Assembly: GCA_963748485.1 (NCBI GenBank)
Contig: CAVVJF010000009.1
Coordinates: 744,001-808,000, forward strand
Direction: 5' to 3'
DNA from: DASRWT01 sp963748485
Lineage (GTDB): Bacteria; Methylomirabilota; Methylomirabilia; Rokubacteriales; CSP1-6
DNA length: 64,000 nucleotides
Below, in pieces: positions 1-8,675 of the stretch; within the stretch, counting starts at the first letter, position 1, and each line of letters starts with the position of its first letter. The notes under the pieces were generated by a model that did no database searches, had not been told where the DNA came from, and saw only the letters and a program-made list of their open reading frames with translations. Made by a program: the position numbers and the translations under genes.

Positions 1-46
1 GCGGCGTGCAAAGACATAGGATCGCTCTAGCCGGCATCTCCCCTGC

Positions 47-910
47 GTGAAGGCCTCCCTCCTCTTCAGCCAGGTTCTCAATGGCCTGGCCACGGGCATG
101 CTCTACGCCCTCATGGGCATCGGGCTCTCCATCATCACGGGCGTGCTCAACATTCCCAACTTCGCCCACGGGGCGCTCTTCGCCCTCGGCGCCTACTTCC
201 TCTACACGGTGATCCAGCTCGTCGGGAATTTCTGGCTGGCGCTCCTGCTGGCCCCCCTGGGGGTGGGACTTCTCGGCGTGCTGATCGAGTACGGCGGAAT
301 ACGCCCGCTCTACAAGGCCGGCCACGACTACCAGCTCCTGCTCACGTTCGGTCTCTCCCTGATCGTCACCGAGGGCATCATCATCGTCTGGAGTCCCGTC
401 GGCATGAGCCAGCTCCCGCCGCCGATCTTGCGCGGCGGTATCGACCTCGGGATCACGTTCTACCCGAAGTACCGTCTATTCGTGATGGTGACGGCCGCAC
501 TCCTGGTGCTCGGCGCCTGGCTCTTCCTGGAGAAGACGCGCTACGGCGCCATCATGCGCGCGGGCATCGAGGACAAGGAGATGGTGGCCCTCCTCGGCAT
601 CGACATTCATCGCCTCTTTACCGCCGCCTTCGCGCTGGGCTGCGTCCTGGCCGGTGTCGCCGGCGCGCTGACCGCGCCCATTCGCGGGCTGAATCCCTGG
701 ATGGGCGTGGACATGCTCGGCATAGCCTTCGTGGTCGTCGCGCTGGCGGGGCTGGGCAACCTTCTGGGCTCCATCGTGGCGGGGTTGCTGGTGGGCCTGG
801 CCCAGAGCCTGGTGGCGCTGGTCTGGCCCGAGGCCTCGGTGGCGGTGATCTTCGCCGTGATGGCCCTGGTGCTGCTCGTGCGCCCCCAGGGGCTGTTCGG
901 CATCCGATGA
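47..910 (+). CDS. livH: Branched-chain amino acid ABC transporter permease LivH
   Basis: Inner-membrane permease of a LivHMGF-type importer. The 287-residue product is a chain of hydrophobic helices and carries the family's N-terminal pattern (G-L-A-T-G-M-L-Y-A-L-M-G-I-G-L) and the conserved cytoplasmic loop around residues 165-185 (M-R-A-G-I-E-D-K-E-M-V-A-L-L-G-I) that contacts the ATPase. Start is GTG at 47. The stop overlaps the livM start (ATGA), so the genes are translationally coupled. The substrate could be Leu/Ile/Val or, as for many soil paralogues, short amides, urea or aromatic acids. No binding-protein gene is visible in the window; it may lie to the left. Confidence 0.93.
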   Translation: MKASLLFSQVLNGLATGMLYALMGIGLSIITGVLNIPNFAHGALFALGAYFLYTVIQLVGNFWLALLLAPLGVGLLGVLIEYGGIRPLYKAGHDYQLLLTFGLSLIVTEGIIIVWSPVGMSQLPPPILRGGIDLGITFYPKYRLFVMVTAALLVLGAWLFLEKTRYGAIMRAGIEDKEMVALLGIDIHRLFTAAFALGCVLAGVAGALTAPIRGLNPWMGVDMLGIAFVVVALAGLGNLLGSIVAGLLVGLAQSLVALVWPEASVAVIFAVMALVLLVRPQGLFGIR

Positions 911-1851
911 CAGCGAGCACCACGGCGTGGCTGGCGATTCTGGCCGCGGTGGTCGCGCTTCCCCTCTTCGTTCGGCACGCCATCGCCACCGAGATCTGGA
1001 TCTTTGCGATCTTTGGCCTCGGCCTGAACTTGCTCATGGGCTATACGGGGTTGCTCTCCTTCGGGCAGGCAACATTCTTCGGTTCGGCCGCCTACGTGGC
1101 GGGCTACCTGCTCAAGTTTTACGGCATCAACGTCTTCCTGGCCCTCGGCCTCGGGATCCTGGTGGGCGCCGTCTCGGCGGCCGCCGTCGGCTATCTCTGC
1201 GTGCAGCGCTCCGGCCTGTACTTCATCATGCTGACCTTCGCCCTGAACCAGATGTTCTACTTCACGGCCTATCAGTGGACGACGGTGACGGGGGGCGAGG
1301 ACGGCATGCCCGGGATTCCCCGCCCCAGCGTGCTCGGCCTGGATATCCACGGCCCGCTCGCGTACTACGCGGCCGTCGCGCTCCTCTTTCTCCTGTCACT
1401 CTGGATCATGAAGCGCATCGTCGAGTCGCCCCTCGGCAAGATCCTGCAAGCCATTCGCGAGAACGAGCTGCGGGCGGAAGCCCTCGGCTACAACGTACCC
1501 CGCATGAAGCTCGCCGCCTTCGTGGTGGGGGGCGCCTTCTCGGGCCTGGCGGGGGTGCTCTACGCCATGCTCTTCGGTATCGTGCCGCTGGAGTCCATCG
1601 GGTTCGTGTTCTCCGGCAATGTCGTCTTCGCCACGCTCATCGGCGGCTCGGGTTCCCTGTACGGGCCGGTCATCGGCTCGTTCGTGTTCATCTGGCTGTC
1701 GGAATCGGTCAGCTCCATGTGGGCACGCTGGCCGCTCCTGCTCGGTGTAGCCTTCGTGATCGTGGTGCTGTTCTTCCGGGGCGGGGTGGTGGAGGCGTGG
1801 GCGCGCTTCTGGGCCTGGCGCGCCGCGCATCGCGCACCCACCGTAGGGTAG
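907..1851 (+). CDS. livM: Branched-chain amino acid ABC transporter permease LivM
   Basis: Second permease subunit, 314 aa. About eight hydrophobic segments are visible. The LivM signature region is near residues 30-50 (F-G-L-G-L-N-L-L-M-G-Y-T-G-L-L-S-F-G-Q-A), followed by the ATPase-coupling loop around 175-195 (Q-A-I-R-E-N-E-L-R-A-E-A-L-G-Y). The ATG overlaps the livH stop by four bases, and livG follows after six bases, so livH-livM-livG-livF form one operon. Length is normal for the family and nothing is truncated. Confidence 0.93.
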   Translation: MTASTTAWLAILAAVVALPLFVRHAIATEIWIFAIFGLGLNLLMGYTGLLSFGQATFFGSAAYVAGYLLKFYGINVFLALGLGILVGAVSAAAVGYLCVQRSGLYFIMLTFALNQMFYFTAYQWTTVTGGEDGMPGIPRPSVLGLDIHGPLAYYAAVALLFLLSLWIMKRIVESPLGKILQAIRENELRAEALGYNVPRMKLAAFVVGGAFSGLAGVLYAMLFGIVPLESIGFVFSGNVVFATLIGGSGSLYGPVIGSFVFIWLSESVSSMWARWPLLLGVAFVIVVLFFRGGVVEAWARFWAWRAAHRAPTVG

Positions 1852-1857
1852 AACGCG

Positions 1858-2610
1858 ATGCCCCTCGTGCGAACCGAGCGCCTGACCAAGTCCTTCGGGG
1901 CATTGATCGCGGTCAACGCGGTCACGCTCGAGGTCGAGGAGGGCTCCCTGCACTCCGTGATCGGCCCAAACGGGGCGGGCAAGACCACGTTCTTCAACTT
2001 GCTGACCGGCCAGCATGCGCCGACGTCGGGCCGGATCATCTTCGACGGACGGGACATCGCGGGAACGCTCCCGTACCGCATCGCCCACCTGGGAATCGCG
2101 CGGTCGTTCCAGCGCACCAGCATCTTCCCCACCCTGTCGATCCTGGACAATGTCTGGCTGGCCACGTTCGCCCGGCAGGAGTCCTGGCGGGGACTGGCGT
2201 GGCGACGGGCCGACCGCTACCCGAAGCTCACGAGCCGGGCGCTCGAAGTGCTGAGCGAGGTGGGGCTCGGCGAGAAGGCGAGCCTTCCGGCCCGCGAGAT
2301 CTCTCACGGCGAGCAGCGACAGCTCGAGCTAGCCATCGCGCTGGCGGCGGCCCCCCGGCTCCTGCTGCTGGACGAGCCGGGGGCGGGGCTCTCTCCGGAC
2401 GAGACGCAGAAAATGGTCGCGCTCGTGCGCAAGCTCAAGGGGCGGTACACCATCATTCTCATCGAGCACAAGATCGACGTAGTCATGAGTATGTCCGATC
2501 GGATCTCGGTCATGCATTTCGGCAGCGTGATCGCCGAGGGCAATCCGTTGGAGATCCAGCGCAACCCCGAAGTCCGGCGCGCGTACCTGGGGGGCGTGGT
2601 CGCGCCTTGA
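1858..2610 (+). CDS. livG: Branched-chain amino acid ABC transporter ATP-binding protein LivG
   Basis: Cytoplasmic ATPase, 250 aa. Walker A (GPNGAGKTTFF) lies near residue 37. The ABC signature is variant (ISHGEQRQLELAIAL instead of LSGGQ). Walker B with the catalytic Glu is RLLLLDEP, and the switch His is in IIEHKIDV. LivG proteins typically carry the longer Q-loop insert seen here (SFQRTSIFPTLSILDNV). The TGA stop overlaps the TTG start of livF, so translation is coupled. Together with LivF it would form the heterodimeric motor of the importer. Confidence 0.95.
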   Translation: MPLVRTERLTKSFGALIAVNAVTLEVEEGSLHSVIGPNGAGKTTFFNLLTGQHAPTSGRIIFDGRDIAGTLPYRIAHLGIARSFQRTSIFPTLSILDNVWLATFARQESWRGLAWRRADRYPKLTSRALEVLSEVGLGEKASLPAREISHGEQRQLELAIALAAAPRLLLLDEPGAGLSPDETQKMVALVRKLKGRYTIILIEHKIDVVMSMSDRISVMHFGSVIAEGNPLEIQRNPEVRRAYLGGVVAP

Positions 2611-3305
2611 TCCTCGAGGTCCGGGGCATCGCCACGTACTACGGGCTCGGTCATATCCTGCACGATCTCTCCCTCGGCGTCGGCGAGGGAGAAGTGGTAG
2701 CGCTCCTGGGGCGAAACGGCGCCGGCAAGACCACGACGCTCCGGTCCATCACCGGCCTCACGCCCCCCCGGAGCGGCGCCATCATCTACAAGGGAGCCAG
2801 CATCGCCGGCCTCCCCGCCCACCGGATTTCCCGGCTCGGGATCGCCCTGGTCCCCGAGACGCGCGGCATCTTCTCCTACCTCACCGCGCGCGAGAACCTG
2901 GACATCGCCCGCCGGCCCGGCTCGCGTTGGCCGATGGAGAGCGTGCTCGAGCGTTTCCCCAAGCTTCGCGAGGTGCTGGACCGCAAGGGGCGCCTTCTCT
3001 CAGGCGGCGAGCAGCAGATGCTGGCCATCGCCCGCGCGCTGCTGACGAGCCCGGATCTGCTCCTCATGGACGAGCCGTCGCAGGGGCTGGCGCCGCTGGT
3101 GGTCGAGGCCGTCATGGGAACCGTGCGGGAGCTCAAGCGCGAGCGCGTCAGCATGTTGCTGGTCGAGCAGAACGTCGAGATGGCGCTCGGGCTCGCCGAT
3201 CGCGTCTATATCATCGACCACGGAACCATCGTGTTCGAGGGCACGCCGGCGGCACTCCGCGCCAACGAGCGAATCACCACGACGTACCTGGGCGTTGGAG
3301 GCTGA
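2607..3305 (+). CDS. livF: Branched-chain amino acid ABC transporter ATP-binding protein LivF
   Basis: Second ATPase of the importer, 232 aa, closing the operon. The start is the TTG at 2607, overlapping the livG stop; the protein then begins L-I-L-E-V-R-G-I as expected for LivF. It has Walker A (GRNGAGKTTTL), signature LSGGEQQMLAIARAL, Walker B LLLMDEPSQGL and H-loop region. A much longer open frame reaches back to 927, but that part is the out-of-frame shadow of livM and livG. The start codon is chosen from overlap and homology, because no upstream ATG exists in the true coding part. Confidence 0.92.
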   Translation: MILEVRGIATYYGLGHILHDLSLGVGEGEVVALLGRNGAGKTTTLRSITGLTPPRSGAIIYKGASIAGLPAHRISRLGIALVPETRGIFSYLTARENLDIARRPGSRWPMESVLERFPKLREVLDRKGRLLSGGEQQMLAIARALLTSPDLLLMDEPSQGLAPLVVEAVMGTVRELKRERVSMLLVEQNVEMALGLADRVYIIDHGTIVFEGTPAALRANERITTTYLGVGG

Positions 3306-3368
3306 GGCCCGACAGGGGCTAAGTTGATCTGAGGAATCGCGCTGGCGCGGCGCTCAATCTTCCCATCC

Positions 3369-3739
3369 GGTTGCGGGGGCCCGCAACCACTTGCAGGCCA
3401 ATAGGTCCCTCGAGTTCAGGTTCGAGATCCGAATTTGAATCCGTGTTTCAGTCACGGCTACGTTTTCACCACGTTTCTCAGCAGCTTTACGCGCGCCGCC
3501 ACCCGAACACAGCACGCCACTAAAGCATGCCCTGCTAAAGGTCCCCGAGCACTCGCTGTGCTCAAGGACCAGGCTCGATGTGCGCTGTAGGCGAGGAGGA
3601 CAAATCCAGATCTAGCCAAGCCAAGGACACCTAGACCACAGCCCCCCCCGGGTCACATCACGTGATCGACGAGCGCGAGGTCGCCCTCACCACCGTTCCG
3701 GAGCGTAGACTCACCGCCGGCAGCGGTCCGGCCGCCGTC
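3369..3739 (+). mobile_element. IS91-like element copy 1, 5' end region (repeat)
   Basis: A 371-bp stretch that recurs at 8231-8604 in the same orientation with scattered substitutions. The part nearest the transposase recurs inverted at 22836-23070. It opens with a strong palindrome (GGTTGCGG then GGGC then CCGCAACC). In copy 2 the same sequence lies directly upstream of an IS91-type transposase N-terminus, so it is read as the transposase-proximal 5' end of the element. The first ~180 bp are shared only by copies 1 and 2 and may be co-duplicated flanking DNA. It fills the gap between livF and the transposase remnant. Confidence 0.7.
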
Positions 3740-3743
3740 TAAC

Positions 3744-4307
3744 GTGTGGGTGTCGGCGAACGATCACGCGGGGCTGGAACGCCTGTGCCACTATACATTG
3801 CGCCCGCCCTTCGCGCAGGAGCGCCTGCGGCTGCGGCGCGACGGCCGTCTCGCGCTTGAGCTGAAGACGGCGTGGCACGACGGTACGCAGGAGCTGGTGT
3901 TCGAGCCGCTGGAATTCCTGGAACGGTTGGCGGCGATGACGCCGCGTCCGGAAACCAACCTGCTCATCTGCCATGGCGTGCTGGCTCCGCACGCCCGGTG
4001 GCGCGAGCGCGTGGTCGCGTACGGACGCGTGCGGCCCGAGCCCACGGCCTCGGCGGCGCCGCTGGCCGCAGGTCCGCACGATGCAGGAGTGAAGCCCACC
4101 CCGCGCGCCCGGACCTGGGCGGCTCTGATGCACCGGACATTTGCCATTGATGTCCTGGCGTGTCCCCATTGTGGGGGCCGCCTGCGCCTGATCGCCACCC
4201 TGCACGATCCCGGCGTTATCCGGAGGATCCTCGCGCACGTGGGGGTCGGCGCCTCGGGGCCGAGCCCCGGCACCTCCCCACCGGAGCCCGGCGCTGCCGC
4301 GTCCTGA
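3744..4307 (+). pseudogene. IS91-family transposase, C-terminal fragment
   Basis: About 187 codons match the C-terminal third of IS91-type Y2 rolling-circle transposases: a basic region with H-D-G-T-Q-E-L-V-F-E-P-L-E-F-L-E-R-L-A and P-R-P-E-T-N-L-L-I-C-H-G-V-L-A, then the terminal zinc motif (V-L-A-C-P-H-C-G-G-R-L-R-L-I-A). The N-terminal zinc domain and the two catalytic Tyr are missing. The 5' repeat at 3369-3739 joins straight onto this fragment, showing an internal deletion. No functional start is expected; GTG at 3744 is only the open-frame limit. Confidence 0.75.
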
Positions 4308-4462
4308 TCCGATCTGCTCGGGGGCGCGGCGGACGCCCCACGAGGCGCCATCAACGCTGCTCCGGCCGGTCCGTGGCCGATTGACGGCGGAGGTGTGTCT
4401 CGCATAGCGTGCCGCCCACCCCGGGTCGGCTCGCTCGACCCGCGAGCAGGCCGCTAATGTGT

Positions 4463-4517
4463 GCTGTGCCGTCGACTCCTGGGGAGGCCAGCGTCCGCGT
4501 TCATGTTACCTATCCTC
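4463..4517 (+). repeat. Dispersed repeat copy A (short), 3' end of IS91-like element
   Basis: The sequence starts GCTGTGCCGTCG and ends TTACCTATCCTC, and is a shortened copy of a ~110-130 bp unit found at 11407-11540, 16526-16633 and, inverted, 22314-22430. It lies ~150 bp downstream of the transposase C-terminus. In the inverted copy D the same spacing and the same intervening sequence (a run of CGCGAGC/GGCCGCTAAT) recur, which ties the repeat to the 3' end of the element. The rest of 4308-4871 shows no supported gene. Confidence 0.65.
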
Positions 4518-4871
4518 GCTCGAAGATACTCGGTGGAGTTATCTCGGGCCTTGTCGCACTACTCTCGGTCATCGTATCGCTCGTCCTTGCATCGCGCGGA
4601 CGATGACGCACCGACGCTCAGCGCCATGGTCGAGAACACGCACCGTGAGCTGTTCTGGTTCAACGAGAACGGTTAGGGCGCAGGACGTGCGGGTGCGAAG
4701 GCAATGACCCCCGAGGCGCGCGCAGCATCTGCGAGCCAGGCCGCAACAAGCCGATGGGCGAACACCGATCGGGAGAAGCGAAGCCGAGCGCCGTCCGGAA
4801 AGCAAAGCGCACGGTGGGACGGAAGAAGCCGACGAAGAAGCGCTGACGAGAACGGACTGCGCGAGGCGCTG

Positions 4872-5105
4872 TCACGGTCTCTTCTTGAGCCGCCTCAATG
4901 TCTTCTGGGAGCGGAAGTAACCGATCGCTGACATCACTTCAAAGTAGACGGACGCTAGAGCCGCACTCCACGTCAGAGCCATAAACTGCGCCTGCTGGCT
5001 CGGATTGAGCGCGACCGTTTGCAGAGTGATCCAGAGCGAGACGAGCGACCCGACACGTATGCCGAAGAACGCCTGGTGCATTGAGTTCCCGAGCGATGCA
5101 GCCAT
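4872..5105 (-). CDS. Small membrane protein, hypothetical
   Basis: 77 aa, start ATG at 5105 preceded by GAGGAAG at good spacing. The open frame extends further upstream but without a better ribosome site. Two hydrophobic stretches are visible: about residues 15-32 (F-G-I-R-V-G-S-L-V-S-L-W-I-T-L) and 40-62 (Q-F-M-A-L-T-W-S-A-A-L-A-S-V-Y-F-E-V-M-S-A-I-G-Y-F), and the C-terminus is basic (R-R-L-K-K-R-P). No family is recognised. It is divergent from the RiPP-type locus, with about 330 bp of shared upstream DNA that holds the promoter-operator at 5303-5347. Confidence 0.55.
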   Translation of the reverse strand: MAASLGNSMHQAFFGIRVGSLVSLWITLQTVALNPSQQAQFMALTWSAALASVYFEVMSAIGYFRSQKTLRRLKKRP

Positions 5106-5302
5106 ATTCAATTCTTCCTCGCTGGGGGGACGGGGAACTCCATCCGAGCGGCAAGGCGCGCGGCCAGGAACTCGTTGTAGCAGACCCTTACGCCATTGGA
5201 GCGCTGGGGCACTCGCTGAGGTGTTGGACCCATGATAGCTCACCCATAGGCGGGCGAGCGGATGATGCGCCACACGGCGTCAGGGAGCATTCCGGCCGAC
5301 GG

Positions 5303-5347
5303 TTGACGTGCGCTTTTCCGTTGAGGCATAATCAACGCCGGTTGATT
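5303..5347 (+). promoter_or_regulatory. Promoter with overlapping palindromic operator for the RiPP-type locus
   Basis: A -35 TTGACG (5303-5308), 18-base spacer and -10 CATAAT (5327-5332) form a good vegetative promoter. A perfect inverted repeat AATCAAC-GCCG-GTTGATT (5330-5347) overlaps the -10 and the expected start of transcription, the usual place for a repressor operator. The gene at 5434 is the first downstream. No regulator gene adjoins the locus, so the binding protein is unknown. Confidence 0.5.
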
Positions 5348-5433
5348 TGGGAGACTGGGCCCCAGACGCCGATGATTCGCGCTGTCGCAGGAAGCGAAGG
5401 CGTCCGAGAACATCAACGAGCACGAGGCGCCCC

Positions 5434-6018
5434 ATGGCACGTCGCAAAGCGGCCAGCAAGCCCGAGGTTGTTTTCGAGCAGGTCATCTCCGGGAAGGAAG
5501 GAATCAAGCAGCGTTGGCCTGAGCTGTCGCGCGTGGCCGCCGATCGCGACAAGTTGGTGGCCGCGTTCGACGCGGCTCAGCGCGAGCCGATGTGGAAGAA
5601 TGATCCGCGCCTGGCCAGGGTGTCGAAGAGTACCGCCAGGCAGACGCTGGATTTCTACAACAAGGTCGTCGCGGATGGCCGTTATCTCCGAGAGCTTCAC
5701 ACCGATCCCGCCGCCGCCGCGCGCAAACTCAAGATCAAGGCTTCGCCGAAAGTCCTCGGGGTCATGTCGGCGATCGGGTCGGGGCTAGCGACTCGCGGTA
5801 AGAAGGCCAATCCGGGACTCGTCGTCGTTGGCGGCTCGATTGTCGTGGTGGGCCTCGCGATCACGGCTGCCGTGACCGCCTTTCGCCATGACCCCAAGGA
5901 ACGAATCCTGGTCGACGAGTCGGGCTTCGTGAAGCTGGGATCAGACAAGGGCAAGAGCAAACCCGGCCGCGGGAAGTCCAAGAGCAAGAGCAAGCGGAAG
6001 AAGAAGAAACCCAAGTAG
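5434..6018 (+). CDS. Hypothetical Lys-rich-tailed protein, candidate substrate or partner of the adjacent radical SAM maturase
   Basis: 194 aa from ATG 5434; the open frame reaches back to 5347 without a better start. Residues 10-105 are helical and charged and contain L-H-T-D-P-A-A-A-A-R-K-L (88-99), a leader-like D-P-x-A-A pattern. Residues 127-150 form one strongly hydrophobic segment. The last ~30 residues are Gly/Ser/Lys repeats (KSKSKSKRKKKK). There is no cysteine. It lies 13 bases upstream of the radical SAM gene, so the two are surely co-transcribed. In radical-SAM RiPP clusters the small gene before the maturase is often the precursor, but this one is long and membrane-anchored, so it may instead be an immunity or scaffold protein. 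Function is unknown. Confidence 0.6.
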   Translation: MARRKAASKPEVVFEQVISGKEGIKQRWPELSRVAADRDKLVAAFDAAQREPMWKNDPRLARVSKSTARQTLDFYNKVVADGRYLRELHTDPAAAARKLKIKASPKVLGVMSAIGSGLATRGKKANPGLVVVGGSIVVVGLAITAAVTAFRHDPKERILVDESGFVKLGSDKGKSKPGRGKSKSKSKRKKKKPK

Positions 6019-6031
6019 CGGCTCGGGGGGT

Positions 6032-7945
6032 GTGATGGCCACAGAGCCTCGCGTTGCTCTCGTCAGCATGCCGTGGGCTCCGATCTCGGAGCCCGCCCTG
6101 GGGCTGGCGATTCTGAAGGCCAAAGCCGCCGCCGAAGGCATCGAGGCTCGCGTCTTTCATTTCGGCCCCGCCTTGCTGCGTTACCTCACCGCGGCCGCCT
6201 ATCAGCAAGTCGGCGACTGCTGGTCGATCAACGAATTCACCTTCTCCGGCCTTCTGGACGACGGCTTCACCGCAGATCAGGCCGACGCCCTCCTGGAGCA
6301 ATGTCACGCGAGCGTGGGCGCGCGCTCGCATATGCCGTTCCCGAAGGCGCGCGACCTGGGCCACGCCGCCATTCAAATGCGGCAAGAGATCGTCCCGCAA
6401 TTCCTGGCGGAGTGCGCGGAAGAACTCATCGCCTACGAGCCGACGTTGGTGGGCTTCACCTGCATGTTCGATCAGACGATCGCATCGCTGGCGCTCGCTT
6501 CGCTGCTGCGCCGGAAATGTCCGGACGTCATGATCGTGCTCGGCGGGTATGCGATGGAAGGCCCGCCCGGACGGGAGGTGCTCCGCGCGTTTCCGCATAT
6601 CGATGCGATCGCGGAGGGCGATGGCGAGCCGATCATCGCACTGCTGGCGCAGGCGTCGGTGGGCCGGGGTCGGCTGTCCGATATCGGCGGTGTGTTCACC
6701 CGCGACAATCCACTCGGGAAGCCGCGGATCAGGTTCGAGCTCGATGGCAGTCCCGCGCCGGACTATTCGGATTGGTTCGCCGATCTCGCCGCGCTGGCGG
6801 CCCGCGACCGCGTTACCATCAAGACCACCGTGCTGCCGGTGGAGAGCTCGCGGGGCTGCTGGTGGGGACAGAAGCACCATTGCGTGTTCTGCGGCATCGA
6901 CGACCAGACGCTGACCTACCGCACCAAGAAGCCCGCGACGGTGTTGGCGATGCTCGCCCACATGCGCGAGCGCTATGGCACCAAGGTACCGTTCCGGTTT
7001 TCCGACTACATTTTCCCCAACAGCTTCGTCAACGAGGTGCTCCCGAAGCTGGCACAGATCGAGCCGCGCTATGAGCTGCAATGCGAGATCAAGGCTAATC
7101 AAAGCGCGGATCGCATCAGGGCCTTTGCCGATGCCGGCTTCACCGAATTGCAGCCCGGCATCGAGTCGTTCGAGACCGGCGTGCTCGGCCTCATGGAAAA
7201 GGGCGTGACCGGAATCCACAATGTGCAGACCATCAAGCTCGGCTACGTGAACGGCATCCAGATCCACTACAACATCCTCTATGGATTGCCAGGCGAGAAG
7301 CCGGAGTGGTATCTGCGGATGATCGATCTGGTGCCCCGGCTGTATCATCTGGCACCTCCGATCTCCCGTACGGAGGCGATCGTCACGCGATTCGCGCCTC
7401 TGCACAGCTCGCCGCAGCGCTTCGGCTCCAGCACGAGGCCGCGGCATCACCGGTGTTATGATTGTCTGTTCTCCGGAGAGTTTCTTGCGCGTACGCGGTT
7501 CGATCTCGACAATTACGCCTACTATTTCGAGCGCTATTTCGAATTCGATCCGGCCGCATTGCCACTCTACGGAACGCTGATCCAGGAGATCAATCACTGG
7601 AAGACGCAGCATCGAGAGCGCGACGTGTTCCTGTCCTGGGAGGCGGATGGCGATTCGCTCGTGATGCGTGACACGCGCTTCGCGCAGCCCGAAGAGATCC
7701 GACTCTCGCCGCTGCAGAGCCAGATATACCGCAGGTGCGACGATACCCCGATGACCCTCGACGCTCTCAGCCGCGCCACCGCGATGCCCGCCGACGAGGT
7801 CAAGGAAGCGGTCGCTTTCCTCGACGAGGTCCGGCTGATCTGGCGCGAAGGCGAGCAGATCCTCGGCTTGGCGGTTCCATCAGCGATTGTCGCGCGCCAC
7901 CGAAAGCGCGAATGGTCCAAGGCGTGGACGTCGCTCTACTGTTGA
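6032..7945 (+). CDS. B12-binding-type radical SAM protein, RiPP maturation radical SAM protein 1-like
   Basis: 637 aa from GTG 6032 (ATG 6035 equally possible). The N-terminus V-A-L-V-S-M-P-W-A-P-I-S-E-P-A-L-G-L matches the start of RiPP maturation radical SAM protein 1 enzymes. Residues ~15-230 look like a cobalamin-binding Rossmann fold (G-F-T-C-M-F-D-Q-T then I-V-L-G-G-Y-A-M-E-G). The iron-sulphur motif is C-x7-C-x2-C (C276, C284, C287 in CWWGQKHHCVFC), typical of this family rather than plain C-x3-C-x2-C. The ~120-residue C-terminus (V-F-L-S-W-E-A-D-G-D-S-L-V-M-R-D to the end) resembles a winged-helix or recognition domain. Expected chemistry is radical modification of a ribosomal peptide. 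The locus sits alone between two IS91-like remnants, with no transporter or peptidase. Confidence 0.8.
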   Translation: MMATEPRVALVSMPWAPISEPALGLAILKAKAAAEGIEARVFHFGPALLRYLTAAAYQQVGDCWSINEFTFSGLLDDGFTADQADALLEQCHASVGARSHMPFPKARDLGHAAIQMRQEIVPQFLAECAEELIAYEPTLVGFTCMFDQTIASLALASLLRRKCPDVMIVLGGYAMEGPPGREVLRAFPHIDAIAEGDGEPIIALLAQASVGRGRLSDIGGVFTRDNPLGKPRIRFELDGSPAPDYSDWFADLAALAARDRVTIKTTVLPVESSRGCWWGQKHHCVFCGIDDQTLTYRTKKPATVLAMLAHMRERYGTKVPFRFSDYIFPNSFVNEVLPKLAQIEPRYELQCEIKANQSADRIRAFADAGFTELQPGIESFETGVLGLMEKGVTGIHNVQTIKLGYVNGIQIHYNILYGLPGEKPEWYLRMIDLVPRLYHLAPPISRTEAIVTRFAPLHSSPQRFGSSTRPRHHRCYDCLFSGEFLARTRFDLDNYAYYFERYFEFDPAALPLYGTLIQEINHWKTQHRERDVFLSWEADGDSLVMRDTRFAQPEEIRLSPLQSQIYRRCDDTPMTLDALSRATAMPADEVKEAVAFLDEVRLIWREGEQILGLAVPSAIVARHRKREWSKAWTSLYC

Positions 7946-8230
7946 CCGCAGGAAGCGGCAGCGCTGAATAGCGCACAGCTGCCGCCCGATGGCGCATTGG
8001 GCCTGGACGGCTCAACGACGCGTCGTGGGCAGGGTTTAGAAACAGGCCTTGCCCCGATTCGGCTGTGTCCGTTCTATGCCCGCCGCCACCCATCACCGGC
8101 CCCGCCCTACGAGAGGGCAAACTCAATGTGAGGGTGCTCTGCCAACTGCGAGAGGGGCAAGTTTCGGGACAAGTCAACCGGCAGAGAGACGAAAGGGCTC
8201 GACGGGAGCGCCGAACCCCTTGCGTTTATT

Positions 8231-8604
8231 GGTTGCGGGGGCCCGCAACCACTTGCGGGCGAACAGGTCCCTCGAGTTCAGGTTGGAGATCCGAATTTGA
8301 ATCCGTGTTTCAGTCACGGCCACGTTTTCACCACATGTCTCAGCAGCTTTGCGCGCACCGCCACCTCGAAAACAACACGCCACTCAAGCATGCCCCGCTG
8401 AAGTTCCCTGAGCACTCCCTGTGTTACATCAGGAGGTTCGATGTGCTCTGGAGGCGAGGAGGACAATCCAGATCTAGCCAAGCCAAGAACACCTAGAACC
8501 ACCGCCTCCTCCCCGGGTCACACCACGTGGTCGACGAGCGCGAGGTCGCCCTCCCCCCCGTTCCGGACCGTAGACTCACCGCCGGCAGCGGTCCGGCCGC
8601 CGTC
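8231..8604 (+). mobile_element. IS91-like element copy 2, 5' end region (repeat)
   Basis: Second direct copy of the 3369-3739 segment, including the same leading palindrome (GGTTGCGG/CCGCAACC). Here the sequence continues without deletion into a further ~70 bases (TGTTCGGTGTATCAATCTCT and so on) and then the transposase N-terminus. The 285 bases before it (7946-8230) are unique and hold no supported gene. Copies 1 and 2 lie ~4.86 kb apart in direct orientation around the radical SAM locus. Confidence 0.7.
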
Positions 8605-8675
8605 ATCCCCACCCTGTTCGGTGTATCAATCTCTCAGCATTGTCCCGGTCGGCGCCCTGACCGCATCGGGGGGCC

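Noticed and set aside
3369..3381. Possible further tRNA-fMet att site (GGTTGCGGGGGC) here and at 8231
   Set aside because: Only 12-13 bases match the tRNA 3' end and they form half of a palindrome belonging to the IS91-like segment; no T-arm sequence follows.
4409..4606. 65-codon + strand frame with a hydrophobic tail across repeat A
   Set aside because: Most of it is made from the dispersed repeat and element end; no ribosome site or conserved feature supports it.
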